Source: Siminovitchia terrae (lineage in GTDB: Bacteria > Bacillota > Bacilli > Bacillales > Bacillaceae_C). From it: a stretch of DNA of 37,710 bases. The stretch spans positions 8,166 through 45,875 of the forward strand of contig NZ_QYTW02000036.1 of NCBI RefSeq assembly GCF_003605405.2. Direction: 5' to 3'. The position numbers and the translations under genes were made by a program. Positions 9,414 through 20,185 of the stretch are shown here, one piece after another. How positions within the stretch are numbered: position 1 is the stretch's first letter; every line of letters starts with the position of its first letter. A model generated the notes under the pieces. That model did not search any database. It saw nothing but the letters and a program-made list of their open reading frames with translations, and was not told where the DNA came from.

Positions 9414-9487
9414 AGGGGTCATTGAAGGGGTCTGACCCCCACTCCGTTAATGCGTTATCACTTTAATGGGATGGGGGTCAGACCCCC
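9409..9487. repeat. GGGGTCTGACCCC inverted repeat, probable bidirectional terminator
   Basis: A direct duplication of ATTGAAGGGGTC (9409-9420, 9421-9432) runs into an inverted repeat: GGGGTCTGACCCCC (9427-9440) with its complement (9473-9486) around a 32-base loop. Each arm is also nearly self-complementary, so a cruciform of two small hairpins is possible. It lies between the convergent ends of yrbG and spoVB. Such GGGGTCAGACCCC palindromes are a recurrent intergenic sequence in Bacillaceae, as I recall. Confidence 0.8.
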
Positions 9488-9490
9488 ATT

Positions 9491-11035
9491 TTATTTTATA
9501 AGGTTTCCGATGACGGGTATTTTTGTCATGTCACCTTTATTCACGAGTTTAAGACCGAATAACAAAGCTAAATAGATCATAGTTGTGAATATAATTCCTA
9601 AGGCCATCTTTATAAAATTTGAATCGAAAAATAGAGAATCATATATTATTTTTCCGCTCCAGCCTGCCAGTATGGCTGCAGCGAAAAATTTTATATAGTC
9701 TTTAATATACACAGTAAATTGAATTTTCTTTAAAACGGTGGCATAGTGAAGCGCTGTGATCAATAAAGTTCCTGCTGCAATTCCAAGTGCGGCCCCTGTA
9801 ATCCCTATGTGCGGTTGGGATGCCAGTATAAAGATGACACCAAGCTTAAAAGCATTTCCAATCAGGCTGTTGATCATAGCGGCTCTGGCCAGATCAAGCG
9901 CCTGTAAAATGGCTTGAAGTGGTCCTTGATAATAATGAAAGATGAAGAATGGTGCCATCAGCTTAATAAAATAAGCGCCATTTTCCGATCCGTATATAAG
10001 CTTCATCAATGGCTCTGCAAATGTAAACAAAATGATTACGGACAGCCCCCCGGAAAGCAGCGCGAAGCGAAGTGCCTGCTGTAGCCTGTGCTCGACCAGC
10101 CCATGGTTACGGACAGCGTTGGCCTCACTTATGGCTGGCACGAGGGACGTTGCAAGGGAAAATGTGATAAAGGAAGGCAGAGTCAGCAAAGGCAGGGCAT
10201 ATCCGGTCAAAAGTCCATACTGTTTCGTAGCGATACCGGCAGCTACCCCTGCTAATAGAAGACTTTGGGATACGATAATCGGCTCAAAAAACCAGGACAA
10301 AGATCCAATCATTCTGCTGCCTGTAGTGGGCAGTGCCACATTCATCAATTCCTTGAACGTCGCTTTTCCGCCTTTTAAAGCGAGTAAAAAATTTCTTCTG
10401 ACGGGGAATCTTTTCTTCACTTTAAACATCGCAAACAAGTATAAAAGAGAAGCAAGTTCTCCTATCACTGATGCAACCATTGCCGCCGCCGCCGCATATT
10501 CAATCCCCATTGGAAGAAAAGCTTTCGTTAGTACGGCTATCAGCGTGATGCGCACTGCCTGCTCCAACACTTGGGAAACAGCAGACGGCTTCATATTCTG
10601 CTTACCCTGGAAGTAGCCTCTGATGACTGAAGAAATAGCTATGATCGGTATGATCGGTGCAATGGCTGTTAGTGGATAGTAGATTCTAGGATCAGTAAAG
10701 AGTGTTTTGGAAAGCAATGGTCCAAGCAAAATTAGCGCAGGCGTAAAGAGAAGCGAGAGTGTACCTGTTACTGTCAATGAAACGACAAGTATCTTTTTTA
10801 CTTTTCGCTGATCGCCTTTGATATCTGCTTCAGCCACGGCTTTGGAAATGGCCACTGGCAGGCCAAGTTGAGTGATGGTCACTACAAGGACCAGCGTCGG
10901 ATAAGCCATCATGTACAAGCCTACACCTTCTTCACCAATCAGACGCGCGATGACGATTCTGTTGATAAAACCAAGCAGTCTTGTGACGAGGCCTGCAGCC
11001 ATTAATATCATTGTGCCTTTTAAAAACTTTGACAT
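9491..11035 (-). CDS. spoVB: Stage V sporulation protein SpoVB, putative lipid-linked polysaccharide flippase
   Basis: A 514-residue polytopic membrane protein of the MOP superfamily (polysaccharide transporter branch), with about 14 hydrophobic segments. The N terminus KGTMILMAAGLVTRLLGFINRI is the usual family start, with later segments such as RGYFQGKQNM and GSRMIGSLSWFFEP. SpoVB is needed for spore cortex peptidoglycan in B. subtilis and belongs with the MurJ-type flippases. ATG 11035 has AGGCAGGG about 6 bases upstream. It is divergent from comN. No convincing sigma-E promoter was found in the 112-base spacer. Confidence 0.93.
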   Translation of the reverse strand: MSKFLKGTMILMAAGLVTRLLGFINRIVIARLIGEEGVGLYMMAYPTLVLVVTITQLGLPVAISKAVAEADIKGDQRKVKKILVVSLTVTGTLSLLFTPALILLGPLLSKTLFTDPRIYYPLTAIAPIIPIIAISSVIRGYFQGKQNMKPSAVSQVLEQAVRITLIAVLTKAFLPMGIEYAAAAAMVASVIGELASLLYLFAMFKVKKRFPVRRNFLLALKGGKATFKELMNVALPTTGSRMIGSLSWFFEPIIVSQSLLLAGVAAGIATKQYGLLTGYALPLLTLPSFITFSLATSLVPAISEANAVRNHGLVEHRLQQALRFALLSGGLSVIILFTFAEPLMKLIYGSENGAYFIKLMAPFFIFHYYQGPLQAILQALDLARAAMINSLIGNAFKLGVIFILASQPHIGITGAALGIAAGTLLITALHYATVLKKIQFTVYIKDYIKFFAAAILAGWSGKIIYDSLFFDSNFIKMALGIIFTTMIYLALLFGLKLVNKGDMTKIPVIGNLIK

Positions 11036-11147
11036 CTATTTCCCTGCCTTCTCAAATTTGCTCAATTCGATTACAATTATGTATATGCACAGTGTTGGAC
11101 AAAGCATGACAAGTTCAGGATTTGTCCCGGAAAAATGAAGGGCGGGT

Positions 11148-11471
11148 ATGCGGATGTCAGAATATAAGCATGAATACGATGACTACTTCCATAGACTCAA
11201 ACCTGCTTTATTAAGTAAGGCGGAGGAGTTTGTAATTCTTGGGTATGAGGATATTTCCATTGAGGATTTATGGAGGTTTTTAACTGAAAAAGCTTGGAAG
11301 AAGCCCAAAGCAGGGGTAAGGGTCCATGAATTGGTTTCCGATATCTTCTTATTAAAGATTGGCGATTTTATGAACTTTGCGACTGTGGAAGCATTTCGCT
11401 CGCAGGGAGATTCATTGGAAAATCTCAGAAATGATGACTTTCAACAATTATTGAAAACAGATGAAGATTGA
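11148..11471 (+). CDS. comN: Post-transcriptional regulator ComN
   Basis: A 107-residue soluble protein of the ComN (YrzD) family. In B. subtilis ComN affects late competence comE mRNA and interacts with DivIVA at the division site and poles. The sequence carries the conserved core FVILGYEDISIEDLWRFL and KPKAGVRVHELVSDIF and an acidic C-terminal tail. Start ATG 11148 or ATG 11154 is possible; the GAAGGGCGGG site suits either. It lies just upstream of secDF, as in other Bacillus. Confidence 0.85.
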   Translation: MRMSEYKHEYDDYFHRLKPALLSKAEEFVILGYEDISIEDLWRFLTEKAWKKPKAGVRVHELVSDIFLLKIGDFMNFATVEAFRSQGDSLENLRNDDFQQLLKTDED

Positions 11472-11544
11472 CACTCCTTTTTAACTGTTTCATAATCAAA
11501 ACAGATAAAGAAGATGCTTGTCATCTAAGGAGGACTTATATTTA

Positions 11545-13812
11545 ATGGTAAAAAGAAGCCGGATTGTAGCCTTTTTTCTCATATTGATTTTCATTGCAGG
11601 AATAATGGGCTCAACTACAAACAGCATTATAAATAACATAAAACTCGGTCTTGATCTGCAGGGTGGTTTTGAAGTTTTATATGACGTAAAACCGGCAAAA
11701 GAAGGGCAAAAAATAACTAGGGACACTTTGGTACATACAACCGATGCGCTTAATCGAAGGGTCAACGTACTCGGTGTAAGTGAACCGAATATTCAGGTTG
11801 AGGGCTCGAACAGAATCAGGGTTCAACTTGCAGGGGTTGAAGACCAGAATCAGGCGAGGGAGATTCTTGGAACTCAGGCTACCCTTACTTTCAGAGATGT
11901 CAATGACAAAGTGATGCTGGACGGAACGGATCTTGTTGAAGGAGCAGCTAAACAAAGCTTTTCCTCAGATACAAACCAGCCTATTGTCCTTGTCAAATTA
12001 AAGGATAAAAAGAAATTCAGAGAAGTGACTGAAAAAATTGTCAGCATGAAGCCAAACAATCAACTCGCTATTTGGATGGATTTCGAAGAAGGTGTTGACT
12101 CCTACAAAAAGGCAGCTACAAGTGACAGCACGAAACTACTTTCTGCTCCAAATGTTAACCAAGTTTTTAATCAGACAGATGTTTCGATTGAGGGGAATTT
12201 TACGACTGAAGAGGCAGAGAACTTGGCTAACCTGCTCAATGCCGGTGCCCTGCCTGTTAAACTGACTGAAGTGTATTCAACTTCGGTTGGGGCTAAATTT
12301 GGTGAGCAGGCAATGGATAAAACAGTCACAGCAGGAATCATTGGGATTGCGATTATATTCTTGTTCATGATCTTTTATTACCGTTTCCCGGGGTTCATCG
12401 CGACAGTCACTTTGTCTATTTACATTTACTTGATTTTGCTCATATTTACCCTGATGAACGGAGTCCTTACTTTACCGGGTATCGCTGCATTGATCCTGGG
12501 TGTCGGGATGGCGGTAGACGCCAACATCCTTACATATGAAAGACTGAAGGAAGAGATCAGGCTTGGACGGTCGCTGCGCTCAGCCTTCCAAGCAGGTAAC
12601 AAGTCTTCATTCGTTGCCATTCTTGATGCCAATTTAACGACCTTGTTGGCTGGAGCGGTTCTTTTTTACTTCGGTACAAGCTCTGTCAAAGGGTTTGCGA
12701 CGATGCTCATATTGAGCATACTGATGAGCTTTATCACAGCGGTTTATGGCTCAAGATTTCTCCTGGGTCTATGGATCAACAGCCGCTTCTTTAAGGAAAA
12801 GCCTGGATGGTTTGGAATTAAGAAGTCCGATATCCATGACCTGTCGGAAAATATTTCCGCACATGAACTGAAAACTCCCTTTGACAGGTTTGATTTTGTA
12901 AAAAGCAGGAAGAAGTTCTATGCCTTTTCCATTATTTTGCTTGTTGCTGGGGCAATTGTTCTTGGCATGTTCAGACTGAATCTTGGAATTGATTTTTCAA
13001 GTGGAACCCGTGTGGAAATAGATGCTGGCAAGCCTCTAACAACTGAAGAACTGAAAACGGAACTGGATGCAGTAGGGATGCCGTCCGATGATATTATCCT
13101 TTCTGGAACCGATCAGGAAATCGGTGTAGCCCGTTATAAAGGGGCTATGTCTAAAAATGAGATTGCAAAGCTGAAGGATCATTTTGAAGAAAAATATGGA
13201 ACGGAACCAAATGTTAGTACTGTGTCTTCTACAGTAGGAAAAGAGCTGGCCAGAAACGGCTTATTTGCTTTGGCAATAGCGGCGTTGGGCATCGTTATTT
13301 ATGTATCATTCCGATTTGAATACAGGATGGGACTTTCTACTATCCTTGGCCTTGGCCATGATGTCATTTTCATTGTTGCGTTTTTCAGTCTGACGCGGCT
13401 TGAGGTGGACCTGACATTTATTGCCGCCGTCTTGACAATCGTTGGTTACTCCATCAATGACACAATCGTTACATTTGACCGAATCCGTGAAAATATGAGA
13501 GCGAAAAAACGACTGAAAACGAAAGAGGACATTGCTGAGATTGTCAACAAAGGACTGCGCCAGACATTAACTCGATCAATCAATACGGTATTGACCGTCA
13601 TCGTGACTGTAGTGGCGCTGTTGATTTTCGGTAGTGAGTCCATTCAGAATTTCTCCCTTGCGCTACTGGTCGGTTTGCTAGCAGGAACCTATTCATCCAT
13701 CTTCATTTCCGCACAGCTTTGGTATGATTTAAAGGTAAAAGAATTGGAGAAAAAAGGCCCTATCAGTACAGTGAAAGAAAAGAAAAAGTGGTCGGATGAA
13801 CCGCAAGTATAG
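11545..13812 (+). CDS. secDF: Protein translocase subunit SecDF (fused)
   Basis: A fused SecD-SecF of 755 residues that uses the proton motive force to assist late protein export. The SecD half has the N-terminal helix, LGLDLQGG at about 34-41, the large extracellular region and GIAALILGVGMAVDANILTY; the SecF half, from about 450, has FRLNLGIDFSSGTRVEI and IVGYSINDTIVTFDRIRE. Twelve membrane helices are expected. The start is ATG 11545 after AAGGAGG (11 bases); the frame is open to TTG 11518, but that lies before the ribosome site. A terminator follows directly. Confidence 0.97.
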   Translation: MVKRSRIVAFFLILIFIAGIMGSTTNSIINNIKLGLDLQGGFEVLYDVKPAKEGQKITRDTLVHTTDALNRRVNVLGVSEPNIQVEGSNRIRVQLAGVEDQNQAREILGTQATLTFRDVNDKVMLDGTDLVEGAAKQSFSSDTNQPIVLVKLKDKKKFREVTEKIVSMKPNNQLAIWMDFEEGVDSYKKAATSDSTKLLSAPNVNQVFNQTDVSIEGNFTTEEAENLANLLNAGALPVKLTEVYSTSVGAKFGEQAMDKTVTAGIIGIAIIFLFMIFYYRFPGFIATVTLSIYIYLILLIFTLMNGVLTLPGIAALILGVGMAVDANILTYERLKEEIRLGRSLRSAFQAGNKSSFVAILDANLTTLLAGAVLFYFGTSSVKGFATMLILSILMSFITAVYGSRFLLGLWINSRFFKEKPGWFGIKKSDIHDLSENISAHELKTPFDRFDFVKSRKKFYAFSIILLVAGAIVLGMFRLNLGIDFSSGTRVEIDAGKPLTTEELKTELDAVGMPSDDIILSGTDQEIGVARYKGAMSKNEIAKLKDHFEEKYGTEPNVSTVSSTVGKELARNGLFALAIAALGIVIYVSFRFEYRMGLSTILGLGHDVIFIVAFFSLTRLEVDLTFIAAVLTIVGYSINDTIVTFDRIRENMRAKKRLKTKEDIAEIVNKGLRQTLTRSINTVLTVIVTVVALLIFGSESIQNFSLALLVGLLAGTYSSIFISAQLWYDLKVKELEKKGPISTVKEKKKWSDEPQV

Positions 13813-13820
13813 AAAAATAA

Positions 13821-13855
13821 AAGCAAAAAAGCCGCGAATTGCGGCTTTTTTGCTT
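13821..13855 (+). terminator. Intrinsic terminator after secDF
   Basis: A perfect 15-bp stem (13821-13835 with 13841-13855), GAATT loop and T-run. It separates secDF from the cation transporter gene. Confidence 0.92.
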
Positions 13856-13900
13856 GGAAAGGATAGTATAAGTAATACAACTTTTGAAAGAGGGGTATCT

Positions 13901-14803
13901 ATGGAGCAGAAAGACCGTTTTAAACAAGCGGAGGTTGCAGCATGGGCAGGCATCATCATCAATGTGCTACTCACTTTAATAAAAGGTATTTTTGGTTTAA
14001 AAGCAAACAGTAAAGCATTGATTGCGGATGCTGTTCATTCTGCGTCGGACATTGTCGGGTCTTTGGCTGTGTGGGTTGGCCTAAGGGCTGCGAAGCAGCC
14101 GCCGGATGAGGAGCACCCTTATGGACACGGGAAAGCAGAATCCATAGCGGCTATTATTGTTGCGGTCATTCTGTTTATTGTCGGCGTACAAATCGGGAAG
14201 TCTTCTTTTGAATCATTCTCCAAACCTTTGGAAGCACCTGGTTCGATAGCAGTTTATGCTGTGATTTTTTCCATTATCGTCAAGGAGGCATTATTCCGGT
14301 ATAAATATCGCCTAGGGAAAAAACTCAATAGCGAAGCGCTGATCGTTAATGCCTATGAACACCGTTCTGATGTCTATTCGTCCATCGCTGCATTGATTGG
14401 AATTGGTGCATCCATCATAGGGAAAAAATTGAACGTTGACTGGCTTGTGTTTGGTGATCCGGTCGCCGGTTTGGTTGTCTCGGTCATGGTCATGGGGATG
14501 GCATGGAAGCTGGGATCTGGGGCTATATATAACACATTGGATCACGTGCTGGATGATGATCAAACAGAAGGTTACAAAAAAGTCGTTTTATCTGTTCCAG
14601 AAGTCAGGAGAGTTGATGAGCTTTATGCCCGGCAGCATGGGTATTACGTAATCATCGATTTGAAAATCTCCGTCGATCCGGAAATGACAGTGGCGGAAGG
14701 ACATCGGGTAGGTAAAATGGTGAAGAAATTGCTGCTTGATGAACCAGATGTTCATAACGTACTTGTACATATTAATCCATATTTTAATAAATCTAGCTAT
14801 TAA
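13901..14803 (+). CDS. Cation diffusion facilitator family transporter
   Basis: A CDF metal-cation/proton antiporter of 300 residues: six membrane helices followed by a cytoplasmic ferredoxin-like domain from about 215. Metal-site candidates are His46 and Asp50 (ADAVHSASD, helix 2), and Glu153 and Asp157 (YEHRSD, helix 5); HPYGHGKAE lies at 72-80. The Glu in the helix-5 site, where zinc transporters usually have His, may point to manganese or iron export (inference). ATG 13901 follows GAAAGAGGGG by 6 bases; the open frame upstream crosses the secDF terminator and is rejected. Manganese exporters MneP and MneS are related. Confidence 0.9.
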   Translation: MEQKDRFKQAEVAAWAGIIINVLLTLIKGIFGLKANSKALIADAVHSASDIVGSLAVWVGLRAAKQPPDEEHPYGHGKAESIAAIIVAVILFIVGVQIGKSSFESFSKPLEAPGSIAVYAVIFSIIVKEALFRYKYRLGKKLNSEALIVNAYEHRSDVYSSIAALIGIGASIIGKKLNVDWLVFGDPVAGLVVSVMVMGMAWKLGSGAIYNTLDHVLDDDQTEGYKKVVLSVPEVRRVDELYARQHGYYVIIDLKISVDPEMTVAEGHRVGKMVKKLLLDEPDVHNVLVHINPYFNKSSY

Positions 14804-14849
14804 AAAAATCATTGATTGAGGGATTATATAGGCTTTATTCCTCAAGGAA

Positions 14850-14878
14850 TTGAAAGGACCTCTCCCGTTTTGTATAAT
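14850..14878 (+). promoter_or_regulatory. Sigma-A promoter of recJ-apt
   Basis: TTGAAA (14850-14855) and TATAAT (14873-14878) are separated by exactly 17 bases. Transcription should start near 14885, 17 bases before the recJ start codon. Confidence 0.85.
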
Positions 14879-14901
14879 AGGAAGTCTGGGAGAGTGAGTA
14901 A

Positions 14902-17271
14902 ATGTTACAGTCAAATACACGCTGGATCGTGCGAAAGGCCGATGAGAAAGCGGTACAAATACTATCTGGTGAGCTTGATATATCTCTGTTGACCGCCACG
15001 CTGCTTTTGAACAGGGGGATCAGTGATCCTGCGGAAGCTTATCGATTTTTACATATTGAAAAGGAAGACTTCCATGACCCTTTTTTGATGCAAGACATGA
15101 ATAAAGCAGTTGAACGGATACGCCGGGCGATTGATGAACAGGAAAAAATTCTTGTATACGGCGATTATGATGCTGACGGTGTAACAAGCACCACAGTATT
15201 AATGACAGTCTTGAGGGAATTGGGGGCTTCGGTCGAGTTCTACATACCAAATCGTTTTACAGAAGGATATGGTCCAAATGAAAATGCTTTTCGTCAGGCT
15301 GCTCATAATGGAGTCAAGTTAATCATTACCGTAGATACCGGTATTGCATCTGTTCATGAGGCAGAAATCGCAAAGCAGCTTGGAATGGATTTGATTATAA
15401 CGGATCACCATGAAATCAGGCCTGAAGTACCGTCGGGATATGCTATTATCCATCCAAGGTATGGCGACACTCTATATCCGTTTCCAGATCTTGCGGGAGT
15501 CGGTGTCACGTTTAAGCTGGCGCACGCATTATATGGATCAGTGCCGGACTCCTTGCTTGATCTTGTCGCTGTTGGAACAATTGCAGACCTTGTTCCATTG
15601 CATGGGGAAAATCGGCTCATTGTGAAAAAAGGTCTTCGTGTTCTCAGTCGTTCAGAGCGTCCCGGACTTTTAGCATTGAGCAAGCAGGCCGGAGTAAATC
15701 TTGTTGAAGCGAATGAAGAAACGGTCGGTTTCACAATCGCTCCCCGTTTAAATGCAGCGGGCAGGCTATATTCAGCAGACCCTGCTGCTGAGCTTTTACT
15801 ATCGAAAGATCAAAAGACGGCGGAAATGCTGGCAAATGATATTGAACAATTAAATAATGAGAGAAAAGATATTGTTGCAGAGATAACAAAAGAAGCCATG
15901 GAAATGGTGGAAGCACTTTACCCTCCCTCCGAAAATCATGTGCTTGTCATTGGAAAAGAGGGATGGAATCCAGGAGTGATCGGTATTGTAGCTTCAAGGC
16001 TTACCGAAAAGTATTACAGGCCGGCGATTGTCTTGGGATATGACGAGGAGACTGGAAAGGCTAAGGGGTCTGCACGAAGTATCAAAGGCTTTGATTTGTT
16101 TGCTAACCTGCTGACTTGTGCAGATTTAATGGAGCATTTTGGCGGACACCCAATGGCTGCAGGAATGACTCTTTCAATCTCCAAAGTGGACGAGCTAAGA
16201 AAGAGGCTAGAGGCAGTGGCTCAAGAGCAGTTGAGTGAAGAAGATTTGATCCCATTTGCTGATCTTGATGCAGAAGCTTTATTAGCTGAAGTGGATTTAG
16301 ACTCGATAAAAGAACTGGACAAGCTTGCGCCATATGGTGTGAGCAATCCGAAGCCGAAGTTTATGGTCAAAGGTGCAGATCCACAGGATATAAGGAAAAT
16401 CGGGACGAATCAAAATCATCTCAAGCTGACTTTAAAGCAAGCCGGCGGCCTACTTGACGGGATTGGTTTCAATCTCGGTTATATTGCGGACAGCATTTCA
16501 CCTGATGCGAAGTTGTCTGTCATCGGAGAACTGGCAATCAACGAATGGAATAATATAAGGAAGCCGCAAATATTTATTAGAGACGCCTGTATCAATAGCT
16601 GGCAGCTTTTTGACATGCGTGGCAACAAGCGTCCTGACACCTGGCTTCCCTTGCTACCGAAAAAAAATGTGCATTTTGTCGTTTTTAATCGACAAACGCT
16701 GGATGAGTTCCCATTAGATGCATCGCCGTCCGATGTTAAATTGATTTTAGATTTCCAAAAGGCGAAAGAACTGATCATTGATGGTAAAAGCATTGTGTTT
16801 CTTGATATTCCACCGAATTTATCCCTTCTTGAGGCGTTAATAGAAGGGAAGTCTCCCAATCGAATATATGCCCATTTTTCTCATGATCAAGCTCAATTTT
16901 TTAAAACAATCCCGACAAGAGAGCATTTTAAATGGTATTATGCTTTTTTGGCAAAAAGACGCACCTTTGATGTGAGGAAGTTCGGAAAAGAGCTTGAAGC
17001 TCATCGTGGATGGTCAACAGAAACAGTCCAGTTTATGACTCAAGTGTTTTTTGAACTGGAATTTGTTACAATTAAAGAAGGTGTTATTGCTCTTAACCAA
17101 GTGAAAATGAAGAAAGATTTGTCGGATTCTCCTGCCTATCAACAGAAACAGGCGGGCATTAAACTTGAAAATGTACTGGTTTATTCATCATACCAGGAAT
17201 TAAAACAATGGTTTGAAAAGCGAGTAGCACACCCTGTTTATCATGAGGAGGAAGTGGATGCATGGACTTAA
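14902..17271 (+). CDS. recJ: Single-stranded-DNA-specific exonuclease RecJ
   Basis: A 5'-3' single-strand exonuclease in recombination and repair. The 789 residues agree with B. subtilis RecJ. The DHH-family core is visible: GDYDADG at about 87-93 (metal Asp residues), VDTG at 144-147, the DHH triad at 168-170, and the DHHA1 motif GGHPMAAGM near 415. An OB-type domain and the Firmicute-specific C-terminal RecJ_C domain (about 570-789) follow. ATG 14902 follows GGGAGAG. Its end overlaps apt by 10 bases, so the two are coupled. Confidence 0.96.
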   Translation: MLQSNTRWIVRKADEKAVQILSGELDISLLTATLLLNRGISDPAEAYRFLHIEKEDFHDPFLMQDMNKAVERIRRAIDEQEKILVYGDYDADGVTSTTVLMTVLRELGASVEFYIPNRFTEGYGPNENAFRQAAHNGVKLIITVDTGIASVHEAEIAKQLGMDLIITDHHEIRPEVPSGYAIIHPRYGDTLYPFPDLAGVGVTFKLAHALYGSVPDSLLDLVAVGTIADLVPLHGENRLIVKKGLRVLSRSERPGLLALSKQAGVNLVEANEETVGFTIAPRLNAAGRLYSADPAAELLLSKDQKTAEMLANDIEQLNNERKDIVAEITKEAMEMVEALYPPSENHVLVIGKEGWNPGVIGIVASRLTEKYYRPAIVLGYDEETGKAKGSARSIKGFDLFANLLTCADLMEHFGGHPMAAGMTLSISKVDELRKRLEAVAQEQLSEEDLIPFADLDAEALLAEVDLDSIKELDKLAPYGVSNPKPKFMVKGADPQDIRKIGTNQNHLKLTLKQAGGLLDGIGFNLGYIADSISPDAKLSVIGELAINEWNNIRKPQIFIRDACINSWQLFDMRGNKRPDTWLPLLPKKNVHFVVFNRQTLDEFPLDASPSDVKLILDFQKAKELIIDGKSIVFLDIPPNLSLLEALIEGKSPNRIYAHFSHDQAQFFKTIPTREHFKWYYAFLAKRRTFDVRKFGKELEAHRGWSTETVQFMTQVFFELEFVTIKEGVIALNQVKMKKDLSDSPAYQQKQAGIKLENVLVYSSYQELKQWFEKRVAHPVYHEEEVDAWT

Positions 17272-17774
17272 AACAATATATTACAATCGTGCCGGATTGG
17301 CCTCAAAAAGGGATTTTATTTAAAGATATTACGACATTGATGGATAACGGGGAGGCCTTCCGTTATGCAACGGATCAAATTGTTGAATATGCGAAAGAAA
17401 AGGAAATAGATCTTGTTGTCGGTCCTGAAGCGCGCGGATTCATCATTGGCTGTCCTGTTGCCTATGCTCTTGGCGTTGGTTTTGCCCCAGTGAGAAAAGA
17501 GGGGAAGCTTCCAAGGGAAACGATCAAGGCAAGCTATGGAAAAGAATATGGAAAAGATGCTTTGACTATTCACAAGGATGCCATTAAAAAAGGCCAGCGT
17601 GTCTTGATCATTGATGATTTATTGGCAACTGGAGGTACGATTCAAGCGACAATTGAACTTGTCGAAAAATTGGGCGGCATCGTTGTAGGCATTGCTTTCC
17701 TCATCGAGCTTTCATATTTGGATGGTAGGAAAAACCTTGAGGATTATGATTTATTATCATTAATAAAGTTTTAA
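17262..17774 (+). CDS. apt: Adenine phosphoribosyltransferase
   Basis: Apt converts adenine and PRPP to AMP in purine salvage. The 170 residues are family length. The PRPP-binding motif [13 protein letters not shown] lies at about 114-126, with VGPEARGFI at 53-61 and [11 protein letters not shown] at 74-84. The start codon lies within the end of recJ; AGGAGG, 9 bases upstream, is itself inside recJ coding sequence. rel follows after a terminator, so the purine salvage gene neighbours the (p)ppGpp gene as in most Bacillus. Confidence 0.97.
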   Translation: MDLKQYITIVPDWPQKGILFKDITTLMDNGEAFRYATDQIVEYAKEKEIDLVVGPEARGFIIGCPVAYALGVGFAPVRKEGKLPRETIKASYGKEYGKDALTIHKDAIKKGQRVLIIDDLLATGGTIQATIELVEKLGGIVVGIAFLIELSYLDGRKNLEDYDLLSLIKF

Positions 17775-17791
17775 TTTACCAAAAGATGGAT

Positions 17792-17819
17792 AAAAAGCAC
17801 TCTCCATTGAGTGCTTTTT
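17792..17819 (+). terminator. Intrinsic terminator after apt
   Basis: An 11-bp stem (AAAAAGCACTC with GAGTGCTTTTT) around a 6-base loop, ending in a T-run. Confidence 0.9.
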
Positions 17820-17884
17820 ATTATATCCTTTTAAATAAAAATCGATATAATTTGAGATAAATCATGGAAAAAACCATCTCGTTC

Positions 17885-17913
17885 TTTACAATCAACGTAT
17901 AAAAAACGATAAT
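17885..17913 (+). promoter_or_regulatory. Probable sigma-A promoter of rel
   Basis: TTTACA (17885-17890) is 17 bases from GATAAT (17908-17913). The expected start near 17920 leaves a leader of about 60 bases that is AT-rich and without a clear structure. Confidence 0.6.
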
Positions 17914-17981
17914 AGTATTCATATTCTATTTTTATTCGACACATTTTCAAAATTTTTATTTTAATTAAAAAGGTGATCCTT

Positions 17982-20171
17982 GTGGCAAAAGATAACATTT
18001 TAGCAGCTGACGATGTCTTTGAACGGGTAAGTAAATATTTAAACGAGGAACATGTTGAACTGGTAAAAAGGGCTTATGAATTTGCCCGCCAGGCCCATAA
18101 GGATCAGTTTCGCAAATCCGGGGAACCGTATATTATCCATCCGATCCAGGTGGCCGGTATTCTTGCTGACCTCGAATTGGATCCAGCTACGGTTGCAGCT
18201 GGTTTTCTTCACGATGTTGTAGAAGATACTCAGGTGACAATCAAGCAGATTTCCGAGGAGTTTAATAGTGAAGTGGCGATGCTTGTTGACGGTGTCACTA
18301 AGCTCGGAAAAATAAAATATAAATCGCACGAGGAGCAGCAAGCAGAAAACCACAGGAAGATGTTTGTCGCTATGGCGAAAGATATTCGGGTCATTTTGAT
18401 CAAGCTTGCTGACCGTCTCCATAATATGCGTACTTTAAAGCACCTTGCTCCTGAGAAACAAAGAAGGATTGCCAATGAAACGCTGGAAATTTTTGCTCCA
18501 CTTGCCCATAGGCTTGGAATTTCGAAGATCAGATGGGAATTGGAGGATACATCACTTCGATATCTGAACCCGCAGCAATACTACCGGATTGTTAACCTGA
18601 TGAAAAGGAAGCGTGCTGAAAGGGAGGAGTACTTGGACAACGTCATTGACGGAGTACAAAAACAACTGGAGGAAGTAGATATTAAGGCTGAGTTATATGG
18701 AAGGCCTAAACATATTTTTTCCATCTACCGGAAAATGACCCTGCAGCATAAACAATTCAATGAAATCTATGATCTTCTTGCAGTGAGGATTATTGTCAAT
18801 AGTATTAAGGATTGCTATGCCGTCCTTGGAATCATCCATACGTGTTGGAAGCCGATGCCTGGAAGATTCAAGGATTATATTGCTATGCCCAAACCAAACA
18901 TGTATCAGTCGCTCCATACAACGGTTATCGGACCAAAAGGCGAGCCGCTGGAAGTGCAAATTCGGACGATTGAAATGCACAGGATTGCTGAGTACGGGAT
19001 TGCGGCTCACTGGGCATATAAAGAGGGAAAGACAATCGACCAAAGGGCTTCATTCGATAAGAAGCTTTCCTGGTTTCGGGAAATTTTAGAATTCCAAAAT
19101 GAATCGGCCAATGCCGAAGAATTCATGGAATCATTGAAAGTCGATTTATTTTCAGATATGGTGTTTGTTTTCACTCCAAAGGGGGATGTTCTTGAACTTC
19201 CTGCTGGATCAGTACCGATCGATTTTGCATACCGCATCCACTCGGAGATCGGCAACAAAACGATTGGAGCGAAAGTCAACGGGAAAATGGTCACGTTGGA
19301 CTATAAGCTGAATACTGGCGACATCATAGAAATCCTTACATCCAAACATTCATACGGACCAAGCCAGGATTGGCTCAAGCTGGCGCAAACGTCCCAGGCC
19401 AAAAATAAGATCAGGCAATTTTTCAAGAAACAGAGAAAAGAAGAGAATATTATTAAGGGCAAGGAATTGATTGAAAGAGAAATCAAAGAGCTGGATTTTG
19501 ACATCAAAGATATCCTAGTCCCAGAAAACATTGAAAGAGCAGCGGAGAAATTCAATTTTCCGAGTGAAGATGATATGTATGCGGCTGTCGGCTATAATGG
19601 GATTTCGGCACAGCAAGTTGCTAATAAATTGACAGACAAATGGAGAAAAAAACGGGATGAAGAAGAGGCCGTAAAAGAAATTGTATCCGAGGGCCGACAA
19701 AGTCCGCGCCCAAGAAGACATGAAGCAGGTGTAAAGGTCAAAGGAGCGGATAATCTACTTATCCGGCTTTCTCGTTGCTGCAACCCCGTTCCAGGTGATG
19801 AAATCATTGGGTTTATCACAAAAGGGAGGGGCGTTTCAGTTCATCGAAGCGATTGTCCAAACGTAACGAGCTCCGAGCAGGAGAACCGTCTTATTCCTGT
19901 TGAGTGGGTGCAAAGCGGAAATTCTCTTAAAGAGTATAATGTTGATATTGAAGTATTGGGCTACGACCGCCATGGCCTGTTGAACGAAGTTCTGCAGACT
20001 GTCAGTGGTTCAAGAACGAATATTACGGCTGTGACAGGCAGGACAGACCGGAATAAAATGGCCACGATCATGGTGACCATCGCAATTCATAACATCAGCC
20101 ATCTTCATAAAGTTGTGGATAAAATTAAACAGATTCCAGATGTATACGCAGTCCATAGAATCATGAACTAA
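17982..20171 (+). CDS. relA: Bifunctional (p)ppGpp synthetase/hydrolase Rel
   Basis: Makes and degrades the alarmone (p)ppGpp on amino acid starvation at the ribosome. 729 residues from GTG 17982, close to the 734 of B. subtilis. The HD hydrolase domain holds His53, His77-Asp78 and Glu81-Asp82, all present, so hydrolysis should be active. The synthetase domain has [10 protein letters not shown] and [18 protein letters not shown], helical/zinc-finger ([14 protein letters not shown]) and ACT domains follow. An AAAGGTGATC site precedes the GTG at 17982; an alternative GTG at 17973 overlaps that site. dtd follows after 14 bases. Confidence 0.96.
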   Translation: MAKDNILAADDVFERVSKYLNEEHVELVKRAYEFARQAHKDQFRKSGEPYIIHPIQVAGILADLELDPATVAAGFLHDVVEDTQVTIKQISEEFNSEVAMLVDGVTKLGKIKYKSHEEQQAENHRKMFVAMAKDIRVILIKLADRLHNMRTLKHLAPEKQRRIANETLEIFAPLAHRLGISKIRWELEDTSLRYLNPQQYYRIVNLMKRKRAEREEYLDNVIDGVQKQLEEVDIKAELYGRPKHIFSIYRKMTLQHKQFNEIYDLLAVRIIVNSIKDCYAVLGIIHTCWKPMPGRFKDYIAMPKPNMYQSLHTTVIGPKGEPLEVQIRTIEMHRIAEYGIAAHWAYKEGKTIDQRASFDKKLSWFREILEFQNESANAEEFMESLKVDLFSDMVFVFTPKGDVLELPAGSVPIDFAYRIHSEIGNKTIGAKVNGKMVTLDYKLNTGDIIEILTSKHSYGPSQDWLKLAQTSQAKNKIRQFFKKQRKEENIIKGKELIEREIKELDFDIKDILVPENIERAAEKFNFPSEDDMYAAVGYNGISAQQVANKLTDKWRKKRDEEEAVKEIVSEGRQSPRPRRHEAGVKVKGADNLLIRLSRCCNPVPGDEIIGFITKGRGVSVHRSDCPNVTSSEQENRLIPVEWVQSGNSLKEYNVDIEVLGYDRHGLLNEVLQTVSGSRTNITAVTGRTDRNKMATIMVTIAIHNISHLHKVVDKIKQIPDVYAVHRIMN

Positions 20172-20185
20172 AGGAGCATATGAAA

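Noticed and set aside
11036-11110. Sigma-E promoter for spoVB
   Set aside because: A CATATACAT stretch is present on the minus strand but no matching -35 lies 13-15 bases upstream.
13796-13900. N-terminal extension of the CDF protein
   Set aside because: It crosses the secDF terminator and lacks a ribosome site.
18049-18062. LexA-like GAACATGTT inside rel
   Set aside because: The arm spacing does not fit the N4 pattern and it lies within coding sequence.
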